From positions 186,001 through 250,000 of the forward strand of contig NZ_JACIJG010000007.1 in assembly GCF_014199265.1 (NCBI RefSeq): a stretch of DNA of 64,000 nt, written 5' to 3'. The notes beneath the pieces are model-generated. The model was not told the origin of the DNA and ran no database searches. It saw only the letters and a program-made list of their open reading frames with translations. This DNA comes from Brucella daejeonensis. GTDB taxonomy: Bacteria; Pseudomonadota; Alphaproteobacteria; Rhizobiales; Rhizobiaceae. Shown one piece after another: positions 7,876-17,157 of this stretch. Both the position numbers and the translations under genes were made by a program. Numbering within the stretch: the first letter of the stretch is position 1; each line of letters starts with the position of its first letter.

Positions 7876-8751
7876 ATGGAATTCAACCAGATCCGGTATT
7901 TCCTGAACCTGGCGGATACGCTGAACTTCACCGAAGCGGCCACGCGCAGCGGAGTGTCCCAGCCGACGCTTACCCGTGCCATACAGCGGCTTGAACAGGA
8001 GTTGGGCGGCACGCTGGTTTATCGCGACGGGAAAGACAGCCGGCTGACGGCGCTCGGCCGCGATATACGGTCCGAATTTACGGCTATCCTGGAAGGCGAG
8101 CAGCGTATTCGGGCCATCTCCCTCAATCGGGTGCGCGGCCGGCGGGAAACGCTTACATTGGGGGTCGCCAACACCATCGCGCCCTCGATGATTACCGGTT
8201 TCGCCGCTCATGCGCTGCGCCAGATGCCCATGCTCGAACTGGTTTTTCAGCCCACAAGCCGCGACGACGCGCTGGAACGGCTCCTGAACGGCCAGATCGA
8301 CGGTTGCTTCTGCACCGATCCCCCCACGGGAAACACGAAAGTCGCCACTGTGGAATTGGGCCGGGAGCGGTTGTTACTGGCCATGTCGAAAGGGCACATC
8401 CTGGCGGATCGAAGCTCGGTTTCACTTCCCGAACTGTCGGAGCAGCCCTATCTCGACCGCCTCAGTTGCGAATTCCGCACGCGCGTGCAAACGCATCTGC
8501 GCGACCGTGATATCATCATGCTTCCGCGGTTGCGATCCGAACGGGAGGATTTGATTCAGCAGGCGGTGGCCGAGGGTGCGGGCGTTTGCATGTTGCCCGA
8601 GCACTCCGCAATCGTGAACGGCCTGACATTGCGCCCGGTCGAAACGCTCAACCTGTCGCGCGTAATCGCATTCCAGTCGATTTCGGGGTCGGGAACAGCT
8701 ACGGCCCTGCGACAGCTCCGCATGTTGGTCGAGCGTTTTGCGTGGTCCTGA
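7876..8751 (+). CDS. LysR-family transcriptional regulator
   Basis: A 291-residue LysR regulator: winged helix-turn-helix in residues 1-60 ([20 protein letters not shown], about 17-36) and a periplasmic-binding-like effector domain from about 90. It lies 35 bases after the YghU-type gene in the same direction, not divergent as many LysR genes are, so it may be transcribed with the transferases. The 127 bases after it lead into msrB. Ligand and targets cannot be read from sequence; the neighbours suggest oxidative or electrophile stress. Confidence 0.88.
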   Translation: MEFNQIRYFLNLADTLNFTEAATRSGVSQPTLTRAIQRLEQELGGTLVYRDGKDSRLTALGRDIRSEFTAILEGEQRIRAISLNRVRGRRETLTLGVANTIAPSMITGFAAHALRQMPMLELVFQPTSRDDALERLLNGQIDGCFCTDPPTGNTKVATVELGRERLLLAMSKGHILADRSSVSLPELSEQPYLDRLSCEFRTRVQTHLRDRDIIMLPRLRSEREDLIQQAVAEGAGVCMLPEHSAIVNGLTLRPVETLNLSRVIAFQSISGSGTATALRQLRMLVERFAWS

Positions 8752-8878
8752 ATTTGCAGGATTACCGGCGTTTTGGCCTTGTGACCGGGCAAAAGATCCT
8801 AAACATCGAAACTATAGCCGCGACGTATTGGATATCTTGAGATCGAACATCCATCTCTATGGCAGAAAGGAGTTTCAC

Positions 8879-9325
8879 ATGACGACCTACAGGAAAACAG
8901 AAGCTGCGATCGCCAATCTTTCGCCGGAAGAATATCGGGTGACCCAGCAAAGCGGAACCGAACGTCCGGGAACCGGCGCCCTTCTCCATAATCATGAGCC
9001 CGGCATTTATGTCGATATCGTTTCGGGCGAGCCGCTTTTTGCGTCTTCCGACAAATATGAATCGGGCTGCGGATGGCCGAGTTTCACCAAGCCTATCGAG
9101 CCTGCGAATGTGAACGAATTGCGCGATACCAGTCATGGCATGATCCGCACGGAAGTGCGCTCGACCCATGGAGACAGCCATCTTGGCCACGTTTTCCCGG
9201 ATGGACCGAGCGATCGGGGCGGCCTTCGATATTGCATCAATTCGGCTTCGCTGCGTTTCGTGCCGCGGGACGAAATGGTCGAACAGGGTTACGGTGAATT
9301 TCTCGATCAGGTGGAGGACATCTAA
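8879..9325 (+). CDS. msrB: Peptide-methionine (R)-S-oxide reductase, zinc-less form
   Basis: A 148-residue enzyme that reduces the R-epimer of methionine sulfoxide in proteins. Catalytic Cys119 lies in [11 protein letters not shown] and the probable resolving Cys64 in ESGCGWPSF; His101 and His104 are in [13 protein letters not shown]. The two CxxC pairs that bind structural zinc in E. coli MsrB are replaced here by DIVSGEPLF and STHGDSH, so this is the metal-free type. AGAAAGGAG before the ATG at 8879 decides the start; the frame is open further left without homology. The stop codon overlaps the msrA start by one base, so translation is probably coupled. Confidence 0.95.
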   Translation: MTTYRKTEAAIANLSPEEYRVTQQSGTERPGTGALLHNHEPGIYVDIVSGEPLFASSDKYESGCGWPSFTKPIEPANVNELRDTSHGMIRTEVRSTHGDSHLGHVFPDGPSDRGGLRYCINSASLRFVPRDEMVEQGYGEFLDQVEDI

Positions 9326-9837
9326 TGTCAACTGAACGCGCTGTACTCGCCGGCGGTTGTTTCTGGGGTATGCAGGACCTCATCCGCAAGCTGCCAGGCG
9401 TGATCTCGACCCGCGTCGGCTATACGGGTGGCGACGTGCCGAACGCGACATACCGAAATCACGGCACCCATGCCGAGGCAATCGAGATCGCTTTCGATCC
9501 GGCAAGGACCAGCTATCGCCGGTTGCTGGAGTTCTTTTTCCAGATCCACGATCCGACGACACGCAATCGTCAGGGCAACGACATCGGCACAAGCTATCGC
9601 TCGGCAATCTATTTTACCGACGAACAGCAGAAGGCCGTTGCGCTGGACACGATAGCCGATGTCGACGCGTCGGGGCTGTGGCCCGGCAAGGTCGTCACCG
9701 AAGTCGAGCCGGTCGGAGACTTCTGGGAGGCAGAACCGGAACATCAGGACTATCTCGAACGCATTCCGCACGGATATACCTGCCATTTTGCCCGGCCCGA
9801 TTGGGTGCTGCCACGCAGGACCGGCGACGCAGCCTAG
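9325..9837 (+). CDS. msrA: Peptide-methionine (S)-S-oxide reductase
   Basis: A 170-residue enzyme reducing the S-epimer of methionine sulfoxide. The active-site motif GGCFWG places the catalytic Cys at 12, and GYTGG (about 32-36) and the [10 protein letters not shown] segment follow as in the family. A further cysteine in GYTCHF near the C-terminus could resolve the disulfide. It overlaps msrB by one base. Its TAG stop codon falls exactly at the boundary of a repeat-element end (9837-9863), so the present C-terminus may have been set by that insertion. Confidence 0.95.
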   Translation: MSTERAVLAGGCFWGMQDLIRKLPGVISTRVGYTGGDVPNATYRNHGTHAEAIEIAFDPARTSYRRLLEFFFQIHDPTTRNRQGNDIGTSYRSAIYFTDEQQKAVALDTIADVDASGLWPGKVVTEVEPVGDFWEAEPEHQDYLERIPHGYTCHFARPDWVLPRRTGDAA

Positions 9838-9863
9838 GGTCTAAACCCAATTAGGATTTGGCG
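9837..9863. repeat. Solitary end of the 267-bp inverted-repeat element
   Basis: Starting after a TA dinucleotide, GGGTCTAAACCCAATTAGG and the following GATTTGG match the left end of the element at 39197-39463 with one mismatch, then the similarity stops. No second end is visible nearby, so this is a solo terminus or a decayed copy. Its first bases complete the TAG stop of msrA. Confidence 0.65.
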
Positions 9864-9870
9864 AATTCAC

Positions 9871-9895
9871 GGCGCGCGGTGCAACGCCGCGCGCC
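9871..9895 (+). terminator. GC-rich hairpin after msrBA
   Basis: Arms GGCGCGCGG (9871-9879) and CCGCGCGCC (9887-9895) form a 9-bp stem with a 7-base loop. It lies between msrA and the thioredoxin-fold gene. No T-run follows, so it could pause or attenuate transcription and not fully stop it. Confidence 0.4.
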
Positions 9896-9912
9896 GACCG
9901 AAGGAGAATTTC

Positions 9913-10401
9913 ATGAAAACGGGAATTGTCGGATTGCCTGCGCCCGAACTTGAGAATGTCCAGTGGATCGATCGAAACGGCAATGAGAGCCATCCCCTGA
10001 GCCTCGCCGACTTCGGGCAGGGCTTTAAAATACTGTATTTCTTTCAGGATTGGTGCGCGGGTTGCCATGCCCACGGCTTCCCCACATTCGTGAGAATTGC
10101 GGAGGGATTTCGTGACCAGAAGGTCGGGCTGGCGGCTATCCAGACCGTATTCGAGGGCTCGGACGTTAACACCATCGAGCGCCTGCGAGAAAATCAGCTG
10201 CGATACGGCCTGCATGTTCCTTTTGGGCACGCGGTTTCCAACGATGCTTCGGCAGATGCGGTTCCCGCCATCATGGAAGCATATCGAACCGGCGGCACCC
10301 CGTGGTTTGTCGTGATCGCGCCGAATGGGCGCGTCGTCTATGACGGGTTTCAGCTCGACGCAGAGAGCCTTATCCAGACGCTTCGACCACTTGCCGCCTG
10401 A
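9913..10401 (+). CDS. Thioredoxin-fold (TlpA/AhpC-TSA-like) protein with CAGC motif
   Basis: A 162-residue thioredoxin-fold protein without a signal peptide. The redox motif is WCAGC at Cys48 and Cys51 (YFFQDWCAGCHAHGFP), followed later by the cis-proline segment GTPWFVV (about 130-136) and a final strand GRVVYDGF. The CxxC in a YFF(Q/W)xWC context resembles TlpA/ResA-type reductants, but it appears cytosolic. AAGGAGAATTTC is a strong ribosome site. It lies downstream of msrBA and could recycle the reductases, which is an inference from position. Confidence 0.8.
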   Translation: MKTGIVGLPAPELENVQWIDRNGNESHPLSLADFGQGFKILYFFQDWCAGCHAHGFPTFVRIAEGFRDQKVGLAAIQTVFEGSDVNTIERLRENQLRYGLHVPFGHAVSNDASADAVPAIMEAYRTGGTPWFVVIAPNGRVVYDGFQLDAESLIQTLRPLAA

Positions 10402-10473
10402 GGGCCTGAATCAAAAAGCGACATAAACCGACAAAGAGGCCGGACTGTTTTTCAGATCGTGGGGACTTTGGAG

Positions 10474-10549
10474 TGGTGCCCGGAGGCGGATTCGAACCAC
10501 CGACACGCGGATTTTCAATCCGCTGCTCTACCAACTGAGCTATCCGGGC
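10474..10549 (-). tRNA. tRNA-Phe (anticodon GAA)
   Basis: The reverse complement folds into a 76-base tRNA: acceptor arm GCCCGGA/TCCGGGC, D-loop AGCTCAGTTGGTAGAGC, anticodon loop TTGAAAA with anticodon GAA (complement of 10514-10516), T-loop GGTTCGAATCC and an encoded CCA (10474-10476). The gene is downstream of yacG on the same strand, the order seen in Brucella-like genomes. Confidence 0.97.
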
Positions 10550-10719
10550 ATCCGTAACAAGCAACCAGCTTGTTCAGGGCGGTGTTGGTTCCCGCCGGAA
10601 GTGGGTGGGTTATAGCATTAAATTTCGCGCTGTCCAGCACCGGATCGCAATTTTTATCAGCTTTTCTCACAGTTTCGATAAATAGCTGATTTCGTTGGAT
10701 CAAATCGCCATAAAGAGGC

Positions 10720-10935
10720 TCAGTTTCCCTCTTCTTCCTCTTCATCGAGCGGCTTGCCGGGGATCACATAGCTGCCCGACAGCCAGCGATTGAGATCGAT
10801 GCTTTTGCAGCGCGGCGAGCAGAACGGATAGGATTCGCGAGCCGAAGGCTTGCCGCATTCCGGGCAAGGCCGCGTCGGGCGCAGCGGCGTCACACGCGAT
10901 CCCGCCGCCGCCGATATGTCCTTCTTGTCAGTCAT
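10720..10935 (-). CDS. yacG: DNA gyrase inhibitor YacG (zinc-binding)
   Basis: A 71-residue zinc-ribbon protein. Cys24 and Cys27 (CPECG) with Cys39 and Cys43 (FCSPRC) form the YacG metal site, followed by [17 protein letters not shown], the family core. E. coli YacG binds GyrB and blocks gyrase. The acidic tail EEEEEGN is common in alphaproteobacterial members. It follows maf by 68 bases; a REP-like repeat lies between. Confidence 0.92.
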   Translation of the reverse strand: MTDKKDISAAAGSRVTPLRPTRPCPECGKPSARESYPFCSPRCKSIDLNRWLSGSYVIPGKPLDEEEEEGN

Positions 10936-10948
10936 TTCAGTCCTTCGG

Positions 10949-11008
10949 GGTCATTCCAAAAATCGCCATTTTCGCCGAGGCTGCCGCTTTTTGATTCAGA
11001 CGCTCAGA
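10949..11008. repeat. REP-like palindrome, family A copy 2
   Basis: CATTCCAAAAATCGCCATTT followed by TGCCGCTTTTTGATTCAG matches the repeat seen at 39002-39146 and 42170-42229. It fills the gap between maf and yacG and touches the last codons of maf. A half-copy (GGCCTGAATCAAAAAGCG) also lies at about 10403-10420. Confidence 0.6.
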
Positions 11009-11630
11009 CCTTGCCGCTGCCCCAGTTGGCATAGACCGGATAACCGGCGTCGCCGAGCAGGCTGACCGTTTCCTGAAGCGGCAAACCGACCACATTGGTG
11101 TAGGAACCGACCAGTTTCACCACGAAACTGCCCGCCAGCCCCTGGATCGCATAGCCGCCCGCCTTGCCGCGCCATTCGCCCGAGGCGAGATAGGCGTCCA
11201 TCTCGATACGGGACAGCCGCTCGAAGCGCAGGCGCGTTTCGACCAGCGTCTGGCGCAGATTGCCGTTCGGGAGAAGCAGGCTGACGCCCGTGAAAACCTT
11301 GTGCGTGCGACCGGAAAGCAGCCGCAGGCACTCCCGCGCCTCATCGGCAATTTCCGCCTTGGGCAGAATGCGACGTCCCACCGCCACAACCGTGTCGGCG
11401 GCAAGAACGAGGGCGCCGGAGAAATTCGCATCGTCCTTCAGCCGCTCTCCGGCCCTGCGCGCTTTTTCGCGCGACAGACGTCGCGCCAGCGAGCGCGGAT
11501 GTTCCGTGCGCTGGGGCGTCTCGTCTATATCCGCCGGGCAGATATGGTCCGGCTCGATGCCTGCCTGCCCCAGAAGCTCGATCCTGCGTGGAGAACCGGA
11601 GGCCAGAACCAGCTTGTGTTGCGCGCTCAT
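11004..11630 (-). CDS. maf: Maf-family nucleoside triphosphate pyrophosphatase
   Basis: A 208-residue Maf protein. [11 protein letters not shown] (about 11-21) is the phosphate-binding N-terminal motif, LAADTVV (about 77-83) carries the catalytic aspartate, and YAIQGLAG (about 160-167) is the conserved C-terminal block. Family members hydrolyse non-canonical or pyrimidine nucleoside triphosphates, cleaning the nucleotide pool; the exact preference is not predictable here. It lies 34 bases after infA on the same strand. Confidence 0.95.
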   Translation of the reverse strand: MSAQHKLVLASGSPRRIELLGQAGIEPDHICPADIDETPQRTEHPRSLARRLSREKARRAGERLKDDANFSGALVLAADTVVAVGRRILPKAEIADEARECLRLLSGRTHKVFTGVSLLLPNGNLRQTLVETRLRFERLSRIEMDAYLASGEWRGKAGGYAIQGLAGSFVVKLVGSYTNVVGLPLQETVSLLGDAGYPVYANWGSGKV

Positions 11631-11664
11631 CGAATGGACATTTCCTGGAACGGGAACGGATCGC

Positions 11665-11883
11665 TTACTTGAAGCGGTAGGTGATGCGGCCCTTGGTCAG
11701 ATCGTAAGGGGTCATTTCGACCAGAACCTTGTCGCCTGCCAGAACGCGAATGCGGTTCTTGCGCATACGGCCTGCCGTATGAGCGATGATTTCATGTTCG
11801 TTTTCGAGCTTTACGCGGAACATTGCATTGGGCAGCAGTTCCGTAACAACACCCGGAAATTCGAGGACTTCTTCTTTCGCCAT
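11665..11883 (-). CDS. infA: Translation initiation factor IF-1
   Basis: A 72-residue S1-fold protein covering the whole IF-1 family length: [19 protein letters not shown], then [18 protein letters not shown] and [14 protein letters not shown]. It binds the ribosomal A site during initiation and aids IF-2 and IF-3. Position between the phosphatase gene and maf matches Brucella-type order. Confidence in both identity and start is very high. Confidence 0.98.
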   Translation of the reverse strand: MAKEEVLEFPGVVTELLPNAMFRVKLENEHEIIAHTAGRMRKNRIRVLAGDKVLVEMTPYDLTKGRITYRFK

Positions 11884-11997
11884 GCGATACCTGTTTCTTT
11901 CTTCGGTAAAATGCCGCCCGCGGGCGGACTTCTGGTCTGAATTTGCGCGGAACCTATATGATTAGGCGGCATTTGTGAACAACGGAATTCGGCGAAC

Positions 11998-12495
11998 TTA
12001 TTGCTCACCAAAACGGTGCATGATCTGGCGCTTCAATCGATCGCGCACATCGCGATAGGCGGCCATGATCTGGTCGCGGCTGCCGGTCACAAGCGTCGGG
12101 TCCGGTGTCGGCCAGTATTCGACATCCACCGAGAAGCCCTGCATCCGTTCCAGAACCGTATGATGCGCGAGCGGCGTCAATGTCACGATGAGGTCGAAAT
12201 AGCCGTCCGCCAGTTCTTCGAGGCCGCGCGGCTGCCGGTTGTCGAGCGACAATCCTTCTTCCCGAAGCACGGCATCGACAAAGGGATCGCGCTCGCCCCG
12301 CATGACACCCGCGGAAGCGATATAAATATTGGGTGGCAGGGACCGTCTTGCAAGAAGTTCGGCAATCGGCGAGCGAATTGCATTCTTGCCGCAGACAAAA
12401 AGAAGCGACGTCGGCAATTGCCGTTTGTCGCGCCGTTTCAGGTCTTCCTCGTTTTCGGCGGCGCCGCTCGCGGCGGGCACATCGGCGACTGTCAT
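11998..12495 (-). CDS. Low-molecular-weight phosphotyrosine phosphatase family protein
   Basis: A 165-residue phosphatase-fold protein. The P-loop is CGKNAIRS, with nucleophile Cys35 and Arg41 (CX5RS), and a later PTPDPT near 128-133 supplies the candidate acid aspartate. ArsC-type arsenate reductases share this loop, but the extra redox cysteines of thioredoxin-linked arsenate reductase are not evident, so a phosphatase is the better reading. The N-terminal 25 residues are charged and poorly conserved. The gene is 6 bases after UPF0262 in an operon with hisD. Confidence 0.85.
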   Translation of the reverse strand: MTVADVPAASGAAENEEDLKRRDKRQLPTSLLFVCGKNAIRSPIAELLARRSLPPNIYIASAGVMRGERDPFVDAVLREEGLSLDNRQPRGLEELADGYFDLIVTLTPLAHHTVLERMQGFSVDVEYWPTPDPTLVTGSRDQIMAAYRDVRDRLKRQIMHRFGEQ

Positions 12496-12501
12496 CGTCG
12501 A

Positions 12502-12984
12502 TCAACCTCGCCAGTGCAGGACGCAGACCAGCGTGAAGAGCCGCCGCGCCGTGTTGAAGTCAACCTCGATCTTGCCCTTCAGGCGGGCCTGAAGGGTTTG
12601 CGATCCTTCGTTATGCAGGCCGCGCCGCCCCATGTCGATCGCTTCGATCTTGCTGGGCGAGGCCGACCGGATCGCCTGATAATAGCTCTCGCAGATCATG
12701 AAATAATCCCGCACCACGCGGCGCAAGGGCGTGAGCGAAAGAATATGGGTGGCAACCTCCTCGCCCGCTTCCCGCGTGATGGCGAAGATCAGCCGCGATT
12801 CCATCAGCGACAATTTCAGCCGGTAAGGTCCGCCGGTTTCGTCGCCGACGGGATGGAACGAATTTTCTTCGATGAGGTCGAAGATGGCGACCGCGCGTTC
12901 ATGCTCGACATCAGGCGTCGACCGCCCGATGGATTCATCGAGCTCGACATCAACAAGGCGGGCATTTGGAACACCGGCGCTCAT
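12502..12984 (-). CDS. UPF0262 family protein
   Basis: A 160-residue member of a family known almost only from alphaproteobacteria and of unknown function. Recognisable blocks are VELDE near the start, [36 protein letters not shown] and the terminal [19 protein letters not shown]. It has no membrane segment or catalytic motif I can name. It sits 6 bases after hisD and 6 before the phosphatase, so it is almost certainly co-transcribed with both, a gene order that recurs in related bacteria. Confidence 0.9.
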   Translation of the reverse strand: MSAGVPNARLVDVELDESIGRSTPDVEHERAVAIFDLIEENSFHPVGDETGGPYRLKLSLMESRLIFAITREAGEEVATHILSLTPLRRVVRDYFMICESYYQAIRSASPSKIEAIDMGRRGLHNEGSQTLQARLKGKIEVDFNTARRLFTLVCVLHWRG

Positions 12985-12990
12985 GTCACC

Positions 12991-14283
12991 TCATAGGTTC
13001 AGCCGGATCGCGACGGACTGCGCATGGGCGTCAAGCCCTTCCGCACGGGCGATCTCGATCGCCGCAGGTCCAAGCGCACGCAACTGATCCGGGCCGAGTT
13101 TGAGAAGCGATGTGCGTTTCATATAATCGAGCACCGACAGGCCCGACGAGAAACGCGCCGAACGCGCAGTCGGCAGCACGTGATTGCAGCCGCCGACATA
13201 ATCGCCGATCACTTCCGGCGTATAACCGCCGATGAAGATCGATCCCGCGTTGCGGATTCTGGGCAGCAGCGCTTCGGCGTCGACCGTGGCGATCTCCAGA
13301 TGCTCGGCCGCGATGCGATTGGCGAGGGGAATGGCCGCCTCGAAATCCTCGACCAGAATCACGGCCCCGAAATCACGCCAGCTTGCAGCCGCCGTTTCAG
13401 AACGCGACAAGGTCAGAAGCTGACGCTCAACCGCCGCCTCGACCGCTTCGGCAAGCGCCTCGTCATTCGTCATGAGGATCGATTGCGCGGCGGTGTCGTG
13501 CTCCGCCTGGGCCAACAGATCAGCGGCGATCCAGTCGGGATTGTTGTCCTTGTCGGCAATGACCAGAACTTCCGAGGGGCCTGCGATCATATCGATGCCG
13601 ACCGTGCCGAAAACGATGCGCTTGGCAGCGGCGACATAGGCATTGCCGGGGCCGACGATCTTTGCCACCGGGCGGATTGTCGGAGTGCCGTAGGCAAGCG
13701 CCGCCACGGCCTGCGCGCCACCGACCCGATAAATCTCGGAAACGCCTGCAAGGCGGGCGGCAACGAGCACCAGCGGATTGAGAATGCCATCGGGTGCCGG
13801 CACCACCATGACGATCCGGTCCACACCCGCCACCTTGGCCGGCACCGCATTCATCAGCACCGAGCTTGGATAGCTCGCCGTGCCTCCCGGCACATAAAGC
13901 CCGACGGCTTCGATTGCCGTCCAGCGCGAACCCAGCTCCACGCCAAGCGCGTCCGTATAGCGATCATCCTGCGGCAATTGCCGCGCATGGTGTTTTTCGA
14001 TGCGCTCATGCGCCAGCTTCAAAGCCTCGACGGTGGAGGCTGGCGCTGTTTCGAAGGCCGCGTCGATTTCAGCTTCCGTGACGGCGATTCCAGTCTTTTC
14101 GAGATCGATCCGGTCGAAGCGGCGGGAATAGTCGATCAATGCGCCGTCGCCTTCGAGGCGTACGCGCTCGACGATTTCACGGGCGGCGCGATCCACATCT
14201 TCCGACACTTCTCGCTTGCCGGCAAGAAATGCCGCGAACTGATTTTCAAAGTCGGGATCGGTTTGTCTGAGCGTCTTGGCCAC
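12991..14283 (-). CDS. hisD: Histidinol dehydrogenase
   Basis: A 430-residue enzyme for the last two steps of histidine synthesis, oxidising L-histidinol to L-histidine with two NAD+. It shows [32 protein letters not shown], the zinc-site segment [12 protein letters not shown], and the C-terminal catalytic region AEHLEI and [17 protein letters not shown]. Length is typical. It leads an operon with UPF0262 and the phosphatase and lies 37 bases after a DUF2948 gene. Other his genes are not in the window. Confidence 0.97.
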   Translation of the reverse strand: MAKTLRQTDPDFENQFAAFLAGKREVSEDVDRAAREIVERVRLEGDGALIDYSRRFDRIDLEKTGIAVTEAEIDAAFETAPASTVEALKLAHERIEKHHARQLPQDDRYTDALGVELGSRWTAIEAVGLYVPGGTASYPSSVLMNAVPAKVAGVDRIVMVVPAPDGILNPLVLVAARLAGVSEIYRVGGAQAVAALAYGTPTIRPVAKIVGPGNAYVAAAKRIVFGTVGIDMIAGPSEVLVIADKDNNPDWIAADLLAQAEHDTAAQSILMTNDEALAEAVEAAVERQLLTLSRSETAAASWRDFGAVILVEDFEAAIPLANRIAAEHLEIATVDAEALLPRIRNAGSIFIGGYTPEVIGDYVGGCNHVLPTARSARFSSGLSVLDYMKRTSLLKLGPDQLRALGPAAIEIARAEGLDAHAQSVAIRLNL

Positions 14284-14320
14284 GCTTTCATTCCTTCATG
14301 TAATAATAAAAAGCTGCCTG

Positions 14321-14758
14321 TCAGACGTGCCGTGGGAGAGATTCCGTCTCCCAGGCCGCACCCAGATCGGTCAGTTGCGCCTCGATGCATTCCACTTCGA
14401 GACGGATAGCGGCGTTTGCGGAAAAAGTCAGTTCTATTGTTCCGGCGGGCGCCTCTTCGGCGACAAAACGGATCGCCAGCAGCGAAAGCACGTCATCCGG
14501 CTTCCGGCGGTCGATGCCCGTGGCCCTGGCGAATGTTACGCGATTGAAATGCAAGGCGGCGCGGCGACGCTGATATTGGGGCTTGCGCAGGAATTTGGGC
14601 TTGCTTTCTTCCCATGCAAAACGGTTTGCGGTGAGAAGGAAGCGCTTTTCGCCTGCAAGATACTGAAGATCGGATACTTTCAGAACCGCGTCCTGAAGAT
14701 GGGCTGACAGGACCTGCAAATCCTCCTCATCCAGCGCCACAAGCTTCAACATATCCAT
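14321..14758 (-). CDS. DUF2948 family protein
   Basis: A 145-residue protein of a family found in alphaproteobacteria beside hisD. It begins LKLVALDEEDLQVLSAHLQDAV and continues VSDLQYLAGEKRFLLTANRF, the hallmark of DUF2948, with a C-terminal strand-rich part. No catalytic residues or membrane segments can be pointed to and its function is unknown. It lies upstream of hisD on the same strand, so it probably starts the transcript that runs through the phosphatase. Confidence 0.85.
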   Translation of the reverse strand: MDMLKLVALDEEDLQVLSAHLQDAVLKVSDLQYLAGEKRFLLTANRFAWEESKPKFLRKPQYQRRRAALHFNRVTFARATGIDRRKPDDVLSLLAIRFVAEEAPAGTIELTFSANAAIRLEVECIEAQLTDLGAAWETESLPRHV

Positions 14759-14861
14759 ATTTCAGCACCAATTCCCTGTTGCATGTCTTTTCGGGAAAAC
14801 TGGCTCCCCCACCTTTCCCTGTCAAACCATAATCGTCAACTTGGCATGTCAGGGCAAAAAA

Positions 14862-14888
14862 ATCGACAGGCTTTTCAGGCCTGTCGAT
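14862..14888 (-). terminator. Intrinsic terminator after murA
   Basis: Read on the minus strand, a perfect 10-bp stem (ATCGACAGGC with GCCTGTCGAT, 7-base loop) is followed by seven T residues (complement of the A-run at 14856-14862). It lies 31 bases past the murA stop codon. This is the cleanest intrinsic terminator in the left half of the window. Confidence 0.85.
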
Positions 14889-14919
14889 GTCCGCGGCGAT
14901 ATTTGGCGCCGATACGGGA

Positions 14920-16212
14920 TCAGCCGCTGATACGTTCAACCTGCGCGCCGCACCGCGACAGTTTTTCTTCCAGTCGCTCGAAGCCGCGATCCAGATGATA
15001 AACGCGGTTGACCATGGTTTCGCCCTCGGCCGCCAGACCGGCGATCACCAGCGAAACCGACGCGCGCAGGTCGGTTGCCATGACCTGTGCGCCCTTCAGG
15101 CGCTCGACGCCTTCGACGGTCGCGGTCTGGCCGGAAAGAGAAATCCTTGCCCCGAGACGCGCCAGTTCCTGCACATGCATGAAGCGGTTTTCAAAAATGG
15201 TTTCGGTGATGCGCGAAGTGCCCTTGGCCTTGGTCATCAGGCCCATGAACTGCGCCTGAAGATCGGTCGGGAAGCCGGGGAACGGGTCCGTGGTGACATC
15301 GACCGGGTGAATGCCATGGCCGTTTCGCACCACGCGCAGGCCGCTATTGGTCTCGGTGATCTCGGCTCCGGCCTGCCGCAGCGTGTCCAGCGCCGACGAC
15401 AGCAGGCTTTCCTGCGCACCTTCGAGAAGCACGTCGCCGCCGGTCATCGCGACGGCCATCGCATAGGTGCCGGTTTCGATCCGGTCGGGAATGACGCGAA
15501 CGCGCGCGCCAGAAAGGCTGGTCACGCCTTCCACGTGGATGGTGCCGGTGCCCGCGCCGCTGATTTTTGCGCCCATGGCATTGAGGCAGTCGGCGAGATT
15601 GACGACTTCCGGCTCGCGGGCCGCATTCTCGATGGTCGTCTCTCCCCTGGCGAGCGCCGCCGCCATCAGCATGACATGGGTTGCGCCGACGGAGACCTTC
15701 GGAAAGCTGTAGCGGGCGCCGACAAGACCGCCCTTCGGCGCGCGCGCCCTGGCATAACCGTTTTCGATATCGATTTCCGCGCCCAGCGCCTGAAGGGATT
15801 CCAAAAGCAGGTCCACGGGACGGGTGCCGATGGCGCAACCGCCCGGCAGCGACACGGTTGCCTCGCCGGTGCGCGCCAGAAGCGGACCGATAACCCAGAA
15901 GCTCGCGCGCATCTTGGAAACGAGTTCGTAGGGAGCAGTCGTATCGACGATATTGCGGGCGGTGAAGTGAATGGTGCGCGAATAGGCGCCGTTCTGGTGC
16001 TCGCGACGCCCGTTCACCGAATAATCGACGCCGTGATTGCTGAGGATGCGTATCAACTGCTCGACATCGGCCAGATGAGGCACGTTTTCGAGTGTCAGCG
16101 TATCGTCGGTCAGAAGCGAAGCGATCATCAATGGCAGGGCGGCGTTTTTCGCGCCGGAGATCGGAATGATGCCATTGAGCTTGTTGCCACCGACGATTTT
16201 GATGCGATCCAT
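14920..16212 (-). CDS. murA: UDP-N-acetylglucosamine 1-carboxyvinyltransferase
   Basis: A 430-residue EPSP-synthase-fold enzyme that adds enolpyruvate to UDP-GlcNAc, the first committed step of peptidoglycan synthesis. [20 protein letters not shown] at the N-terminus includes the substrate Lys-Asn pair, and the active-site loop [11 protein letters not shown] places the fosfomycin-target cysteine at 126. [10 protein letters not shown] and the terminal [10 protein letters not shown] segment are also family blocks. It is followed by an intrinsic terminator at 14862-14888. Confidence 0.97.
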   Translation of the reverse strand: MDRIKIVGGNKLNGIIPISGAKNAALPLMIASLLTDDTLTLENVPHLADVEQLIRILSNHGVDYSVNGRREHQNGAYSRTIHFTARNIVDTTAPYELVSKMRASFWVIGPLLARTGEATVSLPGGCAIGTRPVDLLLESLQALGAEIDIENGYARARAPKGGLVGARYSFPKVSVGATHVMLMAAALARGETTIENAAREPEVVNLADCLNAMGAKISGAGTGTIHVEGVTSLSGARVRVIPDRIETGTYAMAVAMTGGDVLLEGAQESLLSSALDTLRQAGAEITETNSGLRVVRNGHGIHPVDVTTDPFPGFPTDLQAQFMGLMTKAKGTSRITETIFENRFMHVQELARLGARISLSGQTATVEGVERLKGAQVMATDLRASVSLVIAGLAAEGETMVNRVYHLDRGFERLEEKLSRCGAQVERISG

Positions 16213-16432
16213 GCTGTTTCACCTTCTGGGCAGACCATTGCCCGATAATCGAATTTGTGTGCCGTATCCGGGCAGCCTTGCGGCACGGCGGCAATGCGTC
16301 ATGAAATTACGAGTCCTGCGGCCAAATTACGTCGATACGAATCACATTCGGACGATATCGCCGCCAAGAATAGAAATGAGCTTTTACCGCACAGCCCCCC
16401 AATCTTCAAGAAAGGGCTTGGGCGTATATCCG

Positions 16433-16615
16433 TCACTCTTCGGCGTCGTCGCGCGCCGCCTTGATGCCGTCATCGCGCTCGTCGGCATCGCCGGCGCGGC
16501 GCGAACGCAGCTGCGCCTTGCGGCGCATCAGATTCGCCCGCAATTCATCGGCGCGGCGCTTCTTGCGCTGGTCCGATTGCCTCTGTTTTTCCTTGTTGGT
16601 CGTATTTTCGCTCAT
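16433..16615 (-). CDS. Small highly charged hypothetical protein
   Basis: A 60-residue protein beginning MSENTTNKEKQRQSDQRKKR. It is almost wholly charged (Arg, Lys, Glu, Asp), with a probable basic helix at about 8-45 and an acidic end ERDDGIKAARDDAEE. I chose the ATG ending at 16615 because the longer frame upstream is unlike coding sequence. Similar tiny basic proteins upstream of murA occur in related rhizobial genomes as far as I recall, but no function is known. RNA or DNA binding is possible from charge alone. The 220 bases between it and murA show no other gene. Confidence 0.65.
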   Translation of the reverse strand: MSENTTNKEKQRQSDQRKKRRADELRANLMRRKAQLRSRRAGDADERDDGIKAARDDAEE

Positions 16616-16763
16616 GATCCGTGTTCTACAACGAGAAAAATGGCGGGAAAAGCGGCTTTCCGTGGCCCACCCCGGAGATTTCCACATTATGTGCAAAGAA
16701 ATGTAAATGCTCGCTTGCGATTCACGTAATGATGTGGCAGAAGTCCGCCGCACTCAAGAGATT

Positions 16764-16838
<75 letters not shown>

Positions 16839-17157
16839 GTCATCCTCCTGAAATGAGTGTCTTTTCCAGACAGAACCGACATTTTCCAGATGCACCGGGA
16901 TCGTGTGCCGGTCGTCTGGCGAACCATTCGCTCCCATATCGAGGGGGCGCTTCCCTTTCTTCAAGCGCAATTTCGGCGTATGATATTTCCATGTCCATAC
17001 CGGCTCTCCGGTGAGCCGGACCTGCCGGTCCCCGAAAGCGCGGCTTTCATTTGAGAACCGTCGGGAAACAGGAAATTGCGCACAGGCAGATGCCTTGGCC
17101 ATATCCCCGCTTGTCAGGGCTGCCCAAGGGCCTGCTCCAACACGCAGGAGGCGCATT
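16839..17157. other. Gap between tRNA-Thr and the DUF2189 gene
   Basis: About 320 bases without a supportable gene. There is a short hairpin CCGGCTC/GAGCCGG near 17000-17020 and a ribosome site (CAGGAGG) at the right end. The plus-strand reading frame is open leftwards to 17011, but that part lacks similarity to the family and a usable ribosome site. Confidence 0.5.
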
